From assembly GCA_027704905.1 (NCBI GenBank), contig CM051004.1, positions 7,481,373 through 7,545,372 of the forward strand: a stretch of DNA of 64,000 nt, in the 5' to 3' direction. Under the pieces are notes generated by a model that saw nothing but the letters and a program-made list of their open reading frames with translations, was not told the DNA's origin and did not search any database. This stretch comes from Muraenolepis orangiensis (Eukaryota > Chordata > Actinopteri > Gadiformes > Muraenolepididae). Positions 38,501-49,214 of the stretch are shown one piece after another; positions within the stretch are counted from its first letter, which is position 1; each line of letters begins with the position of its first letter. A program made the position numbers and the translations under genes.

Positions 38501-41500
38501 GGTTAAAGGTTAAGGGCCTTGCACAAAGACATGTTACACTGCAGTCTCTTGAATCACATCGATTGGACAGGGAGCATTATGTAGTAGAAGCACATGAAGA
38601 GCAGTCATCTGCCAATATGCACAATAGGAACATTATTTGGTTACGATACAAATCCATACAAATAAATACAAAAAATCTATTCAATTGAGGAAATGGCGCA
38701 AACTAATACTTGCAGACATTATTTTTGTCTTAAAAAAAAAAACCTCACATTTGTGTGACCTAGAAATTATTTTAGCTTGTCATCTGTGGCTTACATAAAT
38801 CATACATATGCTAGAGGTTTTGACTCAAAACCACTTGAACATTAGCCTATTGATCGTTACTGGAGTAAAATGAGGCAACTTGTCTGTTGCAGTTGCAACC
38901 ATGACAATCAAGTCTATATTACAAAAAGTGGACTCACAATGAGCAGTTGCAACAGTGCAGCTTCGGAGAGAATAGCCCAGCCTAGTGTAGCTGTATCATC
39001 TAGGGGGCTTTGTGCAGATGTAATTGCAATAGTCATGACCATGGCTAAAAGAAGGATAGGAAATCTTAATCTAATCCCGTCAGCAGTTACCAATTGCTAG
39101 TCATCTCCAACAGAGTCGACGGGTGGACTCAGGTCCTCATAACACCATGTGTTCTGCTGATGCAGGTGTAGGGCTTGCCCAAATACATCATTTGAAGCTT
39201 CAGATAAAAGTTGGGGTTTCCCAAATATTCCGAAAAAAAGAAGGGTCAATTAATAGTGTGTGTCTTTCCCTACCCAAATCGGAGCTGGGGATACCACGGC
39301 TGCAGAATCAGAAGTTTCCCCCTTTTTATTTCTATAGTGTTATTTTAATAATGAAACAAGAATAACGACAATATCACATAGGATTGCTGTGTGGACACTG
39401 GACATCAGTTGCTTTCTGATCCACTCATTGGTCCAAGTCAGAATCAGTTACGGCAGAGCTTCAATCCAACGTAGCCTTAAAGTGTCCCAAGACACATGGC
39501 TTCCATAGTATGAGAGCAGTCATACTTCCAATCATTACAAAGCAAATAGGTGGTTTGAACATTGTGCAAAGTGCCATTCACCCAACCGACCCATTATTTT
39601 TATTATTAGAAGTAGGACTACAAGGTAGAGCTTTTTTGCATCTTTTAAACATTGGCTTACTGCTTACTGCTAAATACGTTATATAACATTACACCCCCTA
39701 AAAAACTATCTTGAACTTAGATTTCAAAACACCATCGTTCTTTATTTCAATGATTTGTATTTTCGAAGTGTTCATTTGTTTTGTTTTGTCAATTACATTT
39801 AGATATGTCCTTGCAAAACCAGACTGTGATGATACATAGTTGGGCTGTTATTAATACACTGAATTGTTCGTCACAGATAACTCTAATACCAAGTAAGCTA
39901 TTCCATTAATGTTATCAGCTCTGAAAACATTTTTCCAGCGAAAAGATGCACTTACCCCCTGGTTTCCAGTAAATCGAATCAAAGGTTCTGCAGAGAGGCC
40001 CTGAAAGATAAGAATAATCACAATTAGACAGTTCAGAGAGAGCATTGGCCATCCATTTTACAACAATGGGTTTATGTATGAAAAGGCATTAAAAATACAT
40101 ATTTGTGGCAATGTAAAAATAAGACCAATTAAGATGTAAGAAAAATTACGGTAAGAGTGCTGTGATACTAATAATCCACCTGAGCAGATTTTAACATGAG
40201 AACGGCAACATTTCAAAAACAACACCTGAATCAACTAGCATTAAGCCAAATGTTGTCTGGTAAATGCATATGCAGTAAAGACATTTTAATGTCCCTGTGT
40301 GCAAAACAATTACAATTATTTGAATCTTTCATTTCTGCCTCCGCCTAGTCACATGCTTTTAAAATCGTGTGATTTTAACTCATTTTTCACTGCGATAATA
40401 GCACTAGATGCAGTACTATCCCCATCTAGAGACCCCTCGTAAAGCGCCAAGATCAGCCATCGCAGTCCTTCTACATGTGAAAAGCCATGTGTTTAGTTAC
40501 AAAAGGTGTTCAAATAAACAAAGCATCAACATAAAATTACTTTCTTGGTGGCTCAATCAACTGACACGATGATAATAATGCAGGCATAGGCAGTAGGACT
40601 GAGACTTGACATCAGTCCCCCTCTGATTCAACCCACTATCCATCTAGGCGTGCCCCCATCCACGTGCAGCTGGATACTGGACCTCCTGTCGGACCGCCGC
40701 CAGTTGGTGAGGATGGGCAGCACCACCTCAGAACCACAGACCCTCAACATGGGAGCACCCCAGGGATGCGTGCTGAGCCCTCTCCTCTACTCCCTCTACA
40801 CCCACGACTGCATGGCTATGCACAGCTCCAATGTCATCGTCAGGTTTGCTGACGACACAACAGTGATGGGCCTGATCGCCTGTGACGATGACGAGACAGA
40901 CTACAGGGAGGAGGTTGGATCGCTGGAGCAGTGGTGCCAGGAGAACAGCCTCGCCCTCAACGTCAAGAAGACCAAGGAGCTGATCGGGGACTTCAGGAAG
41001 CAGAGGGGAGAGCACAGCCCTATCTCCATCGACGGTGTTACAGTAGAGAGGGTCAGCGGCTTCAAGTTCCTCGGCGTGCACATCTCCGAGGACCTCACAT
41101 GGTCCACGCACACAACACACGTGGTGAAAAGGGCCCAACAACTCCTGTATTTCCTCAGGCATCTGAAGAAATTCAGCATGGGCCCCCGCATCCTGAGAAC
41201 ATTCTATAACGGCACCATCGAGAGTGTTCTTACAGGGTGTATCACCGCCTGGTACGGGAACTGCACCGCACTGGAGCGCAGAGCGCTTCAAAGGGTGGTG
41301 CGGACGGCCCAGTATATCGTTGGAGGTGAGCTCCCCTCCCTCCTGGATATATACAATCAGCGGTGCGTGGCCAAGGCCAAACGCATCATAAAAGACATTG
41401 CCCACCCCAGCCACGAACTGTACTCACTGTTACCGTCAGGCAGGCGATACCACAGTATCAAGTGCCGTACAAATAGGCTTAGAGATAGCTTCCAGTCAGG

Positions 41501-44500
41501 CCATCAGGCTGCTGAACAACGGCGTATAGCATATAACAATGTATATTTTATTACATTGATTTAAATATACATATTGCTCTTTTCTGTGCCGATATTTTGC
41601 ATTTTATAAAAATTGCATTTTTATTTATATTTTTTATTCTTATTTTTATAACTGCTGTCTGTCGTCGGGTATTGCACATAAGATTTTCACATCACTGCTT
41701 TATACTTGTGTAAACTGTGAAGTGACAATAAACTTGACTTGATCTCTACTCGCCGGTCCATAAAAGGCCATACAAATATGTGTACATAAAAACACACTTA
41801 AATATCCTCCCCTTCAGCCCATCCTAAAACATGCATACATAGCTATCAATGCACATGCATAGGCCCTATATAGAGGAGCATGAGCGTTGCTAGTCCTTGC
41901 TAGTCTTTCTTGCAATTGTCGGTCAAAAAACTACAGCATGGCACTGTACTCATTAGAAGAATATTCCGAGCTGTTGGCAATTCCCAGAATTAAGATAATA
42001 TTTTAAAGATGGCATAGAACCTACAAGTTATTACAGATTCAAGATGGAGAATTGTCATCACAGTGATGATTTTAAATCTGATTTTATGTAATGCAACATT
42101 TCCTAAGACGTCTAAGGAACTGTATTTTATGCCCATCCTCCTTCACAGAAAGGTCAGAGCATCCAGTATCTTGCTCGGGGGAAAAAAAATAATTACAAAA
42201 TAAACAGTACAAAATAAACAGATCCATTTCAATGCTAATTAAATGTTAATTCCTGAGCCAGGAAGAAACCACACATTACACATAGTTCTTCCATAATGTT
42301 TATCCATCCATTTATTATTTTACTCAGATGGCTCTGGTTGCATCAAGTTAAACTTAATTTAACATTAATAATATTACTAAATATATTGTATTATTAATAA
42401 ATAACATTTTCCGACTCTTGACATTACAAAAGAAAGGAATTGCAACACAGTTAAAGAATTACCCGAATCGACTTTATTTAACATAGACAATCGTACTGTG
42501 GTACTGTAACTGGATTACCTATGAGCTACTTTGCCAAGTAAGAACCTCGTCAACAAATAAGCTGCGGTTGTAGAGAGCAGCTTAAGTTAGGGGAGACAAT
42601 TCACCAGACATCAGCCCTTTGAATAAAGTAGTTGCAGGAAGCTGGTTTGAGTAGCAGTTGGGCTATGAACTCCCATAGCCTGTCCAACTACACCAGACCT
42701 TTCATGGTGCCACGTTCTTCGTGCTACCATTGCAGGGTTTAGCAGAGCACCGAATTTAGCTTCCCCCCCACCCCCAAAGCAAGCCATGCTAGCATAGTGC
42801 AACACTCAGCCTGTTCATTTGAATGGGCTGCTGACATGTCACTATTCTCTGGGCCCAGAGCCCAGAATGTTCCACAGAGCCAGCTAACCTTCAGGCCCGA
42901 GTGTGGCTCCTGACTAAGGTTTGATGACAAGCCTATGGACATTCGAACACAATCACCAACTTGCCACAGAATAGGGATGTGGCATGGGCATGCAATTGAC
43001 CAAGCAATTACATAGCTAACATATTGACTTACAATTTACATTTAATGCAACTCCTTTGCATTGCAAGACAAGCAAAATGTTAAAATAAAAAATGTCTTCA
43101 GTATTAAAAATATGTCCATCCAAGAAATCAAACGTAGTATTTATTTCTAGTCTGATGGGCCATTGCTTCAAAAGTTCTAAGTCCCAAAATAATGATCATT
43201 GAGCATTTGACATAATGCAATGTTTGCACACAAATAGGAACTAGTTTGTTTTGTTTAAACTTTGGTAGCCTCAATTTTAATCAAATATGCTTGCCAGCTT
43301 ACTAATAACAAAAGAACCATCTCATATTTGGTCACAAAACTGCTTTCCCCCGGCACAAATTGTATATGCAAGAAGACTGGTGCCTTTAATCCAACTGCAA
43401 GAGCAATAATTAGTTCATAATTTGTCTTAGATTGCCTTAGGGTGGCTTTATTAAGCCCAATTCATACAGCTTAACATTTTCTAAATGCATCTCCGACAAG
43501 ACACTTTTGTTATCCCGCATCTAGCTAGCACATTAAGTAGGTTATCATATATTATGTCAACTAGTTAGGGATCACAACTGTCCAAAAACCCACATTAACA
43601 ACCACTTATGTGACAATATTATACAGCTTCCGCAAAAGAATATCATTGAATTAAGAACAATTTGTACATCATTAGGCTTTTGCTATGAGCAGGACCACGT
43701 TAGTTTCTTCACAGTGTTGCAGCAATGCCAGATAAAAAGCAGTTAAATAACTGACTGGTTTATCACCAATCAGTTGGGGCAAGGGGTGACGCGAGGAAAA
43801 CACCTCAGTAGGTTACGCTGTGTCAGACTACCAACCAGTCTGCTCTGCCTCTGCTCTATTCAAAGCGCTGTCTCCGCAGGAGAAAACCAGGCTTCATGAT
43901 GATCCCTATACATAGAAAATGGTTACAATCATAACAATAACTGAAAACTATAATATCAAATTGTTATTTGTTTTTCCAGGCAGGGCAATCATCCCAGCTC
44001 CCTCAGCTGTTTGGCCTGGTTAAAGAGTATGGTCAGAATCAACAATTGCAGATACTATTCATATAGACTTATTGGAGGATTGACTCTAGACTAAACACCA
44101 CCTTACTCACCATACCTGACTTACTGTGGACCGTACTCAAGATGAAGGCCTACTTGTGAAGCACACTGCATTTAGTCTTTTGCCATACAAATGATATGCC
44201 TCTCTCAAGAGTCTATGCTCGCTCTCGGCCAGCCTCGTGAATTATAAAAAGATAAACAGAGGTAGTTATTTGGGACCATATCGGACCAAGAGATACACCG
44301 AGATCATTTCAGGCGATATGAAGCATGCACGTCAGAAGGCCCTCCCTGTTTGCAGTAACACCAGGGTGACACGGCCCGGTGTTAAAGCAACCCAACGGCA
44401 TACAAGAACACCATGACATTTGGAGTAAAGTTGACAGTGGTAGTTATGGTTATCTCCTTCAGTGTCCCAGTCAAGCTGCTGAAACCGGGGAGTCAGCATT

Positions 44501-47500
44501 CCTTAAATAAACATGGCACCGGCACCGGCACAGGCGGACAAATGTCAGGCAACAAAATCCCTCAACAGGCTCTGTTACGTTCCCATACCTTTCCTATAGG
44601 AGGTAGAATGTGTGCGTGTTATGGTGGTGGTGGGAGGGGATGAGAGGGCAGTTGACAACACTGACTTTTATGTAACCTGAACTCCTTGGTGTCGCCTATA
44701 GCTTAGCCCCGAGATGTTATTGTTTGTTTGTTTTCAACACGAGATTCCGTAAAAAAAGAAAAAAAAGAAAAAGAAAAAGAGCCCTAGCCAATAAGAAGCA
44801 GAGGGGAGGGGGTTTGCCATATATACAAATTAAAATACAATGGCAGTCACAGTTGAGAGTCTACCTGGTGAGATGCAGTACAAGACAAGTAGGACAGACA
44901 CCTGTGCTCATTAAAAGTCAAACACACCTGCCTCTGGTGTCAAGCTAAAAAAAAAATGCAACACTTAAAAATATTTCTCTCATGACATAAAACGCTGTAG
45001 CACACACACAAATACAGCAACATATATATGGTCACACATTTGGAAAGGACATCCAATATAGCATGTTTTTATAAAATATCAAACTATGCTTTTTGAACGT
45101 TTCCAAGGAACCATGTTTGAAAGGAGTAGACTCCTGTCATAATTGGGATACTTAATCTGGGGTCATGTGCTAAAAATAACAGCAGGGTCTCTGGTCGTAT
45201 CGACATCTGGGATCAGTATAGGGTTAAAATGCATTGGATCCATTTACCAGAATGATTATCATCTTAGAAAAGCAAGAGACTAGGCCATACGGATGACTCC
45301 GATGTAGGCCAAATCCTGGACCAAGCTCACTTCCGATCACACGATGGCTCATAGCTTTGATGGAACACGTTAAGAATCCTTAGTCGCGCAAAATAGCCCA
45401 CAGAATACCCCACGATAGGATAATGTAGTTGAAGAAGCAAACAAGATCTCTCTATTTGTACATCATGCAGACGTTAATCCAGTATTGACCTGAATACGTC
45501 TAAATCTAAATTATTCTCTCTTAGGCGGCAATAGTTTAGGAGGTAGAGGTTGCTGGTTCGATCCCGACAACTAACCCCAATTGTTCCTGATGAGCTGGCC
45601 CTCTCCTTGCATGGCGGACACCACTGTTTGTGTATGAATGGATAAATGTGAGGCATAACCTGCAAAGCGCTTTGTTTAAAAGTGCTCCATGCAGTCCATT
45701 TACATTGTTATTTTAGGGAAACACAGCAGCTTAATGGAAGTAATCGTTAACTAATTCCAGACTCTGCTCTAGATGTGGTTAGTCAAAATAAGAAATATAT
45801 ATATATATATATATATAGCAACATAACTCTGAAGTAACTAAAGTAAAGGAAAGATGTAGTCATGAGCTCTTCTTTGGGTCCTCTTCGAGACATTGAGGTT
45901 GATGACATTCATCAGAGCTCACTTGATTTTCCTGCTAGTGTCCGAGCCAGTAGAATAAGTTGCTGGGCCGTCTATACCCCGGGATAGCAGAGTTCACGCC
46001 ATCCCGTTGTCTGATGAGCAAATACAAGAACTGGCTCACACAGAAGGTAATTTCTCCTACACAGATCAGTTAAAAGACAGCTCTTCACTGTGTATTACAT
46101 GTATGCAGTGCATATGCATGTATTCCACAGGAAAGTCAATTAAAAGTAGAGTACACAGAGTACACTTCAGTTTCAAGTTTTACTTAATGACGTATTTGTA
46201 AATCATAGCTATTGTAGTACTTATTGTAAGTCAGTGTTTCCCTTATGATTTTTACCAGCAGCCGTGCTGAGGTGAGTGTGAGTGCGAATGGGTGTGTGTG
46301 GGTTTTATTGTGATCATTGATTCCAGTGGGGCTCTGGTGGACTCCACACAGAAATAGCCTCATACAATTGTGCAAGCAAAGTTTTTTTACATTAATGTTA
46401 GTGCAAATACAGTTTACAGTCTGCAATTTGTAGCCATTCCAGCGACTGTATTTCATTATATTGCCGCTTCTTTTCTACACAGGCAAATATGTAGGCTACT
46501 TTCGATTATCAAGTCACTTGCGGTGTTACTTTCTCTTTTTGCCTCCAACATTTTGTCCAAAGACATTGATTTGCTAGTATCATGTTTTTTATTCTTCTAC
46601 ATTACACTATTTTCCCACAATATTCCTAAAATATAAATAAAAACAAACCACATTTGAGACACCCAACGGAAAAAATGTTGTAAATGTTAAATGTAAATAA
46701 TATATATATATTTTTACATGGCTGATTGCAGTAGCACTAGTAATCCAACGGGGGTGCCGCGCTACTGCTAGATGCATGTAAGGGAAACTTTTTTTGAAGT
46801 TTTACAAAAAGGCATGTGTCTGATACTGTAGATCTAGCCAGAATGGAGGGATTACCTTCGCAAGTTCGATAAGCACATTTTGTACTATTCTCCATGAAAA
46901 TGGAGCTGCACTGCATGCTGGTTTGGAAAGCATGGCCAGTTGGGGCACTACAAACGATTTCTTACCAGGCTTCTAGCACGTCTTACTGGCCATCGACAGC
47001 CTCTGTCTTACAATGATGCCCCGATATATATGTAATTATTCCATGTTGCCCTCTGTCCACTTGCCAAGTTCTCCCTCCCCAGTGGTCCTCACTGCAGCCG
47101 AGGTACCCCACCCCTTGCGGTGATGCAGAACTGACCTGAAAAATCTTTCTCAGCTTACATGATGAGACACTCAGCACTTTTCCCTTCTACTGTTCAAACG
47201 TGGTGTGCAGCATAGCAGATAGATTTAGTCTATCAACAGCAAGGTTTCATCTTAAATCAGAAACATAAAAGAATCTCAGACCAAGACTGTTCTGTTGGGG
47301 AATTCTGCTTAGCAAAGCAAGTCTGTGCAGGCAGTAGATGTCAGAGAGGTACAGCCTAAGTCATAACCATAAAAAAACAGGAAGAATGCCATAATTGGCT
47401 GCTCTACTGCGTAAAAGCAGAGTACTGCATAACTTAACAATAGCTCTCAACTCTTCTCTCATGGACAGAGAATAATGTAGACATAAAGAACTACAACTTG

Positions 47501-49039
47501 ACCAGATGGTGTAACCTTGGGCCCATAAATATCTACGCACGCACAGTCTGTGGCAAGTTAAGACAATAATGAATAAAAGCCACCCCATCTTCACAATAAT
47601 GAATTGTGAGCAGTAAATTGAAACCTTCGGCAAAGTCCTTAATACATAAGCAAACAAAGAAATCCCCCACATTCAAAATTACTACCATATGTCAAGTGGC
47701 GATATGAACTTAACAACCCACACTTCCGGATTGTACTTCTGGTCCATACATAGGACAGTAGGCTGGTGTCAGGACAAAAGTAAATCCAAATGTGTCAATT
47801 TCTCTACCCCTAAAGAGCAGCTTTCTAGATTAATTTTCCAAGAAAGAGCGTCTGAATAACTGTTACTTCCCTTTTGTGACTAAAAACGTCATAAGTCAAT
47901 ACAATATAACTAGTAATAAAGACATGAAACTGCCACATTAATGTAATTGATTTGAGTCATCAGCTGAAGTCCAGCTGTACACAGCCACTGAAGTCAGAGG
48001 TAACACAGTGTCCTCTTGGTCTGCCAGGTTTCTCCCAGTCAAATATTTATAGAACTTGAAACGTTAGATGGCCATCCGACGAGCTAGCCCACACATGGAC
48101 CATTGCTGGTAACAGCAAACCGATGTCATGGAACAAACCTTTAGGTTGATCTCTAGCCTCAACCCGCCGATAGAAGACAATTTCAGTTTCTTGAATCGCT
48201 CGATGTCCGGTAAGAGGACATCGAGCGTCTGTATCAGTGGTGTGTTCGGTGGTCTGAGAACGACGCATATCTCACTACGAACCGATGCATTCCACAGTAA
48301 ATAGGCTGTGCCTTGTGTTGGCCAGGGTTTCTTCAACGAGCGTTCACCAAGGTATACAATCTCTCTCACACACACACACACACACAGTACTAAAACAGCA
48401 GTTTAAAGTTCGGACAGTCGCATGCTACCTAGCAAACTCAAATTCGGACTGTTAAGCAAACTTGCTCGTAAGCATCCGTCAACAACAGGACACAAATTAA
48501 CCCAAAAATAGCAGCACATGATTGCCACTGAAATCCAACGTACACAAACCAATTGGCATCGAATAACTGACGGGCTAACTGATAAAGCTGTCCTACTGCA
48601 ACGAAGCTTGACTCATTTCCCCAGTAGCACTTGTCTGTAAGAGAGCGACTAGAGAATGACAGTAACCAAGATCTTTTGGAGTCGAGTAATGTTAAAGCTC
48701 CCGTTTAGGTTTTCTTCAAACAAACAAGGGACTGGTTTAGAAACAAAAAAAAAAAAGATTAGCTAGCTAGTTATCTGGCCAACTAGCCAGCGCTTTACAG
48801 GCTGCCGTGGCTACCACCATAGCAACACCAGCCTGTCATAGCTGTCCACATTTAAGATTTCAAACGTGAATTAAAATGTCACTTCACGTCAAACGGTCGT
48901 TTACCTTGCCGCCTTGGTAGCCTTCGAACGCCCGCAACGCGCTGTCAGTGAGTTTGACGTGAAAGACGGAGACATTACTGCCGTTGCTCACTCTTCCACA
49001 GGACAGCCCGTAGCACTGTTCCTCCTTCAACGCCGCCAT
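17403..49039 (-). CDS. ELL: ELL, RNA polymerase II elongation factor (complete, 12 coding exons, 683 aa)
   Basis: ELL suppresses Pol II pausing and is a core subunit of the super and little elongation complexes in the nucleus. Exons: 48905-49039, 39956-40000, 30504-30625, 29358-29521, 27743-27993, 27514-27638, 24254-24368, 19171-19864, 18988-19054, 18194-18365, 17643-17687, 17403-17519. They sum to 2,052 nt, in frame from MAALKEEQCYGLSCGRVSNG to QQHPQNWH and TAG. The N-terminal ELL domain covers residues ~1-290. A Pro- and Ser-rich linker with a Lys-rich KSKKKSKKHKDKDKSK tract follows in exon 8. The C-terminal occludin-homology domain (~573-683) includes YKNDFNAEYSEYR and EKNRCEYLHNKLAHIKKLI. 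Human ELL is 621 aa; the extra length is mostly in exon 8. I prefer ELL over ELL2/ELL3 from the N-terminus, the linker and the FKBP8 neighbour. Confidence 0.97.
17643..17687 (-). CDS. ELL: ELL exon 11 (residues 631-645)
   Basis: Fifteen codons, TIHNQILQEYRKIKK. Acceptor CAACAG, donor GTACTT. Confidence 0.94.
18194..18365 (-). CDS. ELL: ELL exon 10, occludin-homology domain (residues 573-630)
   Basis: Contains SPEQRQTYKNDFNAEYSEYR and LHSRIEGITRQFTVLDTELK, the coiled-coil domain shared with occludin. Acceptor CGACAG, donor GTAAAG. Confidence 0.96.
18988..19054 (-). CDS. ELL: ELL exon 9 (residues 551-573)
   Basis: DINGMFNNSSIPSSSSEMAD and YV, leading into the occludin-homology domain. Acceptor TTCCAG, donor GTAAGT. 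Confidence 0.93.
19171..19864 (-). CDS. ELL: ELL exon 8, large linker exon (residues 320-551)
   Basis: Opens KRPAGEFIDPLANKKPRISH, the family signature after the ELL domain. It then carries an in-frame SGGREA tandem repeat (19658-19738), an Ala/Val stretch, PFDPLSDVSNDSSHNGRDCE, and the Lys-rich KSKKKSKKHKDKDKSKD. I checked the frame base by base through the repeat and found no break. Acceptor TTGACAG, donor GTACAC. Confidence 0.94.
19658..19738 (-). repeat. ELL: In-frame 18-bp coding minisatellite in ELL exon 8
   Basis: Encodes SGGREA, SGGREA, SGG, SGGREA, SGGREA (27 codons). It keeps the ELL frame and lies in the disordered linker between NGKLSSSNGKES and AVGWHVATAAAA. Confidence 0.93.
20525..20859. 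repeat. GT-rich minisatellite, left half
   Basis: Imperfect units around GTATGTCAGTGCGT (about 14 bp) and longer GTGTCTGTG forms. Interrupted at 20860 by the hAT-like element and resumed at 23106. Confidence 0.85.
21144..21290 (+). pseudogene. BED zinc-finger remnant of a hAT transposase N-terminus
   Basis: From ATG 21144 one frame reads IIWRYFGF, and after a one-base frame change another reads SDAICKSCQKQIVSKGG. This pairs the W..FGF and C-x2-C halves of a zf-BED domain, the usual hAT transposase N-terminus. The rest is deleted. Confidence 0.5.
21475..23038 (+). mobile_element. Tc1/mariner-type DNA transposon, 1.56 kb
   Basis: Inverted repeats of about 200 bp (left 21475-21673, right 22850-23038) begin AGTGAAGGAAATAATTATTT. 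Inner copies of TGA(A/G)(A/G)TAAGTATTTGATCC give the IR/DR layout of fish Tc1 elements. The left TA target base pair is intact (21473-21474) but the right reads CA. It carries a transposase gene with one frame break. Confidence 0.92.
21804..22914 (+). pseudogene. Tc1 transposase, one frameshift in the DNA-binding domain
   Basis: The ATG at 21804 opens MGKTKELSKDIRDKIVDLHK and reaches a stop near 21912. From 21898 a second frame runs 338 codons to 22914. About 13 extra bases near 21892-21908 relative to the family explain the shift. The catalytic DD34E triad is intact: D in VMWSDETK, D in FQHDNDPKHT, and E in DLNPIENQW, with 34 residues between the last two. The bipartite N-terminal helix-turn-helix domain is split, so the copy is likely inactive as it stands. 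Confidence 0.93.
23106..23620. repeat. GT-rich minisatellite, right half
   Basis: Continues the units seen at 20525-20859, with a prominent 22-bp form GTGCGTGTGTCCGTGTATGT plus two bases. Confidence 0.85.
24254..24368 (-). CDS. ELL: ELL exon 7, proline-rich linker (residues 281-319)
   Basis: KLCQSQNPPAPGPAPPPPPQ followed by PENPVSPPKELASSSPSQ. The phase fits both neighbours. Acceptor CTCACAG, donor GTATGC. Confidence 0.92.
24369..27513. other. ELL intron 6
   Basis: 3.1 kb. A block near 26480-26700 (GTGCTTTCAC to CAGGTGTGAATGC) resembles ends of fish non-autonomous DNA elements, but no clear inverted repeats or target duplication were found. Otherwise featureless. Confidence 0.5.
27514..27638 (-). 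CDS. ELL: ELL exon 6 (residues 240-281)
   Basis: Contains VANLNGKDNTFTLKDSLLKD and IQKDWPGYTEGDQQLLKRIL. Separated from exon 5 by only 104 nt. Donor GTATGT. Confidence 0.96.
27743..27993 (-). CDS. ELL: ELL exon 5 (residues 156-239)
   Basis: Contains KKVQIRKPAPGLSDIAPSRR and RERLTHLLALKPYRKPELIL, part of the N-terminal ELL domain. Acceptor CCCTAG, donor GTGTGT in a CA-rich intron start. Confidence 0.95.
27994..29357. other. ELL intron 4
   Basis: 1.4 kb with a 20-bp G run at 28178-28197. No other feature recognised. Confidence 0.6.
29358..29521 (-). CDS. ELL: ELL exon 4 (residues 101-156)
   Basis: Contains IQDKITVCATDDSYQKARQS and AIVIKPGGRYV, close to vertebrate ELL. Acceptor GACACAG, donor GTAAGA. 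Confidence 0.96.
29522..30503. other. ELL intron 3
   Basis: 982 bp, no recognised feature. Confidence 0.6.
30504..30625 (-). CDS. ELL: ELL exon 3 (residues 61-101)
   Basis: Contains KISIPRPENPNELRTFTFYL and the hallmark SNVGRDNPQGSFDCIQQ. Acceptor TTGCAG, donor GTGAGC. Confidence 0.96.
32515..32770 (-). mobile_element. LINE-type 3' tail fragment, reversed
   Basis: TTTATTTGACAAGTATTGTA and GTACAGTGAAATG resemble the reversed 3' end of fish L2-like LINEs. The same signature is at 55005-55140. Confidence 0.4.
32857..32890 (+). mobile_element. SINE 3' tail fragment
   Basis: GCGTCTGCCAAATGCCCTAA then ATGTAAATGTAAATG. This tail also occurs at 54319-54380. Confidence 0.55.
34985..35160 (-). mobile_element. 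L2-like LINE 3' fragment, reversed
   Basis: ATTGATTGTCATCGCACAGC, AATGTACAGTACAGC and GCATCTAACCAGAGTGCAAA are typical of the reversed 3'UTR of fish L2-type LINEs. An AT-rich tail follows. Confidence 0.5.
36380..37332 (+). mobile_element. Decayed LINE (jockey-superfamily), RT C-terminal region and 3'UTR, family A
   Basis: Broken frames read LNVSKTKELIVDFRSHWG, then CVTVWYGNTTAQDKKAIQRT and AEKIIGSALPCIDEIF. These are the post-catalytic part of a reverse transcriptase of the L2/CR1/Rex group. The 3'UTR (37056-37332) is shared with 3066-3376 and 6236-6318. Confidence 0.75.
38165..38354 (+). mobile_element. SINE-like element with GTCTGCTAAAT tail
   Basis: GACTTCTGGTGACAAATTGT, then AGTCTCTTTGGACAAAAGTG and TCTGCTAAATTAATGTAATG. 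It aligns with 53325-53432. The left edge is uncertain. Confidence 0.5.
39956..40000 (-). CDS. ELL: ELL exon 2 (residues 46-60)
   Basis: Fifteen codons, GLSAEPLIRFTGNQG. Acceptor TTTCAG, donor GTAAGT. A micro-exon between introns of 9.3 and 8.9 kb. Confidence 0.94.
40640..41750 (+). mobile_element. 5'-truncated LINE (L2/CR1/Rex group) with open RT segment
   Basis: A 304-codon frame (40650-41564) contains the RT motifs GAPQGCVLSPLLYSLYTHD and FADDTTV (catalytic FADD box). It continues with NVKKTKELIGDF, FKFLGVHISEDLTWSTHTTH and LPSGRRYHSIK. The missing upstream RT fingers and endonuclease show 5' truncation, typical of target-primed insertion. The 3'UTR ends GTGACAATAAACTTGACTTG. It is antisense to ELL. 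Confidence 0.88.
45523..45712 (+). mobile_element. tRNA-derived SINE
   Basis: Box-B-like GGTTCGATCCC follows a degenerate box A (TAGTTTAGGAGG). The body has GTGTATGAATGGATAAATGT and GCAAAGCGCTTTG, and the tail CAGTCCATTTAC is common to fish tRNA-SINEs. Not a functional tRNA gene. Confidence 0.75.
48197..48227. repeat. Perfect hairpin, 12-bp arms
   Basis: CGCTCGATGTCC and its exact reverse complement, 7-nt loop. Confidence 0.85.
48905..49039 (-). CDS. ELL: ELL exon 1 (residues 1-45)
   Basis: MAALKEEQCYGLSCGRVSNG onward to YQGGK. The ATG sits in a perfect TISU element. Donor GTAAAC. The next intron is 8.9 kb. Confidence 0.96.
49028..49039 (-). promoter_or_regulatory. ELL: Part of TISU/YY1 element at the ELL start codon (ATG side; full motif 49032-49043)
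   Basis: CAAGATGGCGGC spans the ATG and matches the TISU consensus SAASATGGCGGC exactly. TISU combines a YY1 promoter site with an initiation signal used by mRNAs with very short leaders. An upstream ATG (49048-49050) opens a 7-codon frame, MVARWRR, ending inside the ELL frame; a ~12-nt leader would bypass it. Confidence 0.6.
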
Positions 49040-49214
49040 CTTGCTACCATTTCCCACCACGCGCACGCACGCACACTCTCCAGTCGTAAACGCAGAACCG
49101 GGGCAGGCGTCGCGCGATGAATATTCAACGAACACCCGACGCGTCGTGAAGTCACGGAATAATAATAATAGTTAGTCACACACACGCGCACGCGCACGCG
49201 CTCTATATTCCAAG

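Larger units (their letters stand above)
30626..39955. other. ELL intron 2
   Basis: 9.3 kb of AT-rich sequence with LINE fragments at 32515-32770, 34985-35160 and 36380-37332, SINE tails at 32857-32890 and 38165-38354. No exon or RNA gene recognised elsewhere. Confidence 0.65.
40001..48904. other. ELL intron 1
   Basis: 8.9 kb. Holds the LINE at 40640-41750, a tRNA-derived SINE at 45523-45712, TA runs near 45795-45819 and 46700, and a hairpin at 48197-48227. No other exon or RNA gene recognised. Confidence 0.65.

Noticed and set aside
40728..41414. 228-codon minus-strand frame
   Set aside because: Antisense shadow of the LINE reverse-transcriptase frame.
45523..45712. Functional tRNA gene
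   Set aside because: It has a box-B match but no cloverleaf, and the body and tail are those of a tRNA-derived SINE.
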